From Jhaorihella thermophila (lineage in GTDB: Bacteria > Pseudomonadota > Alphaproteobacteria > Rhodobacterales > Rhodobacteraceae): 43,132 nt of DNA. This document shows, piece by piece, positions 41,880-43,132 of this stretch (position 1 is its first letter; the number at the start of each line of letters is the position of its first letter). The notes beneath the pieces are model-generated. The model did no database searches. It saw only the letters and a list, made by a program, of their open reading frames with translations, and was not told the DNA's origin. A program made the translations under genes and the position numbers. Location: contig NZ_FNVD01000018.1 in NCBI RefSeq assembly GCF_900108275.1, positions 1 through 43,132 on the forward strand, read 5' to 3'.

Positions 41880-43132
41880 ATGACGCTGAGCTTCGCCCCG
41901 GAGCGGATCGAGACCTGGCCGCTGGCCAAGCTCCAACCCTACGCGAAGAACGCGAAGGTGCACGGGGCCGACCAGGTCGCGAAGATCGCCGCCAGCATGG
42001 CCGAGTTCGGCTGGACCGTGCCCTGCCTCGTGGGCGAGGACGGCGAACTGATTGCGGGCCACGGACGCGTGCTTGCGGCGACGCAGCTCGGGCTGACCGA
42101 GGCGCCGGTGATCGTGCTCGGGCACCTGACCGAGGCGCAGCGGCGGGCCTATCGCATCGCGGACAACCGGCTGACTGAATCCCCATGGGACGAGGCGCTG
42201 CTGTCGGCCGAGCTGCAGGACCTGCTGGCCGAGGACTTCGACCTGTCGCTCGTGGGGTTTTCCGACGGCGAGCTCGACAAGCTCCTGGCCTTCGATCCTG
42301 ACGGGGACGGTGAAGAAGAAGGCGGCGCCGGGGGCTCCGTGCCGCCGGTGACCATCCCCGAACCGCCGCGCAACCCGGCATCGCGCACGGGCGATCTGTG
42401 GATCCTCGGCGATCACCGGCTGCTCTGCGGGGACAGCACAAACGACGACGATGTGCGCCGCCTGATGAACGGCGAGCGCGCGGTGTTGTTCGCCACCGAC
42501 CCGCCGTATCTCGTGGACTACGACGGCTCCAACCATCCAACCCGCAACAAGGACTGGAGCCAATCCTACGGCGTCACCTGGGACGACAGCTCGCAGGGCG
42601 CGGACCTCTACGACGGTTTCATCGCCGCGGCGGTGGCCGAGGCGATCACCGAGGACGCCGCCTGGTATTGCTGGCACGCCTCCCGGCGCCAGGCGATGCT
42701 GGAGGCCTGCTGGGAGAAGGCCGGCGCCTTCGTCCACCAGCAGATCATCTGGGTGAAGGATCGGGGAGTCCTGACCCGGTCGCATTACCTGTGGAAACAT
42801 GAACCCTGCTTCATGGGCTGGCGCCGCCCGAACCGGCCTCCGAAAGTGGCCGAGGAAACGCTCCCGTCCACTTGGGAGATGCCGTCCTTCGCGAAGGACG
42901 AGCGCCCGGACCATCCGACGCCGAAACCGCTCGACGCCTTCGGGATCCCGATGCGTCAGCATGTGGCGCGGGGCGGCCTCTGCTACGAGCCATTCTCGGG
43001 CTCCGGCTCGCAGATCATGGCGGGCGAAGCCAACGGTCGCCGCGTCTTCGCGATGGAGATCAGCCCAGCCTATGTCGACGTCGCCGTCGAGCGCTGGCAG
43101 GCGGAGACTGGCAAGGACGCGATCCTCGATGG
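41880..43132 (+). CDS. ParB-like / DNA methyltransferase fusion (3' end outside window)
   Basis: ATG 41880 opens a frame that stays open to the right edge; 417 codons are visible. Residues 1-105 are a ParB/Srx-like nuclease-type domain (WPLAKLQPYAKNAKVHGADQ, then LVGEDGELIAGHGRVLAATQ). The methyltransferase part starts at about 165 (GDLWILGDHRLLCGDST) with the catalytic motif TDPPYLVDYDG (about 205) and, near the end, the SAM-binding motif YEPFSGSGSQIMAGEANGRR. Catalytic motif before SAM motif is the beta-class order, i.e. N6-adenine or N4-cytosine methylation. Such orphan phage methylases often precede the terminase genes. Only the last few residues seem to be missing. Confidence 0.9.
   Translation, partial: MTLSFAPERIETWPLAKLQPYAKNAKVHGADQVAKIAASMAEFGWTVPCLVGEDGELIAGHGRVLAATQLGLTEAPVIVLGHLTEAQRRAYRIADNRLTESPWDEALLSAELQDLLAEDFDLSLVGFSDGELDKLLAFDPDGDGEEEGGAGGSVPPVTIPEPPRNPASRTGDLWILGDHRLLCGDSTNDDDVRRLMNGERAVLFATDPPYLVDYDGSNHPTRNKDWSQSYGVTWDDSSQGADLYDGFIAAAVAEAITEDAAWYCWHASRRQAMLEACWEKAGAFVHQQIIWVKDRGVLTRSHYLWKHEPCFMGWRRPNRPPKVAEETLPSTWEMPSFAKDERPDHPTPKPLDAFGIPMRQHVARGGLCYEPFSGSGSQIMAGEANGRRVFAMEISPAYVDVAVERWQAETGKDAILD

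Overview
The DNA is GC-rich, has tightly overlapping genes, and carries gene families typical of alphaproteobacteria of the Rhodobacteraceae (Roseobacter/Paracoccus) type: a GTA-type 'megatron' tail protein, DUF2793 and DUF2924 proteins, a DUF6362 protein and a GlxA-type AraC regulator. The assignment is inferred from gene content only. The window is accessory DNA bounded by phage genes on both sides.

Layout. (1) 1-3145: end of a phage/GTA-like tail module (megatron C-terminus, then a DUF2793 tail-fibre-like protein with a C1q-like end). (2) 3163-8600: a GlxA/AraC regulator divergent from a methyltransferase, serine hydrolase, SnoaL-like protein and cupin gene. The cupin gene is split by an 866-bp IS5-family element with a TAA target duplication, and its 3' end is replaced by an IS3-family transposase remnant. 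(3) 8819-20772: two convergent operons rich in hydrolases and membrane proteins. Both carry class-C beta-lactamase-like serine hydrolases and a CPBP membrane protease. The forward operon adds an M23 peptidase and DUF6920; the reverse one adds an amidohydrolase, a medium-chain reductase and an alpha/beta hydrolase. (4) 20890-23530: an orphan phage MuF head-morphogenesis protein fused to a C-terminal CdiA-type endonuclease toxin domain, followed by an overlapping CdiI-like immunity gene. This pair is bracketed by 38-bp direct repeats, with a third, inverted partial copy beyond a terminator. (5) 23622-32964: a translationally coupled type I restriction-modification operon on the minus strand (Phd antitoxin, hsdM, hsdS, AbiJ-like gene, Abi_C gene, XRE-ImmA/IrrE, DUF4411, hsdR), i.e. 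a compact defence island. (6) 33115-35472: a large serine recombinase with its usual partners (small HTH protein, DUF2924 protein, small leader protein). (7) 35639-43132: phage/element early genes: an unknown protein, a Toprim primase fused to an XPD/DinG-like Fe-S helicase, small unknown proteins, a DUF6362 HTH protein, and a ParB-like/DNA methyltransferase running off the right edge.

How it works together. Regions 6-7 are the integration, replication and modification end of a prophage or phage-like island. Region 1 is the distal tail end of such an element. The DNA between would then be cargo ('morons'): hydrolases, a phage-borne polymorphic toxin/immunity pair and a defence operon. Whether regions 1 and 7 belong to one element or two cannot be decided from this window.

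The strongest candidates for something new are the orphan MuF-CdiA toxin/immunity cassette with its flanking repeats, the AT-rich 48-bp palindrome inserted in frame in the primase-helicase gene, the GGGGT-ACCCC palindrome cluster upstream of that gene, and the uncharacterised genes embedded in the restriction operon.
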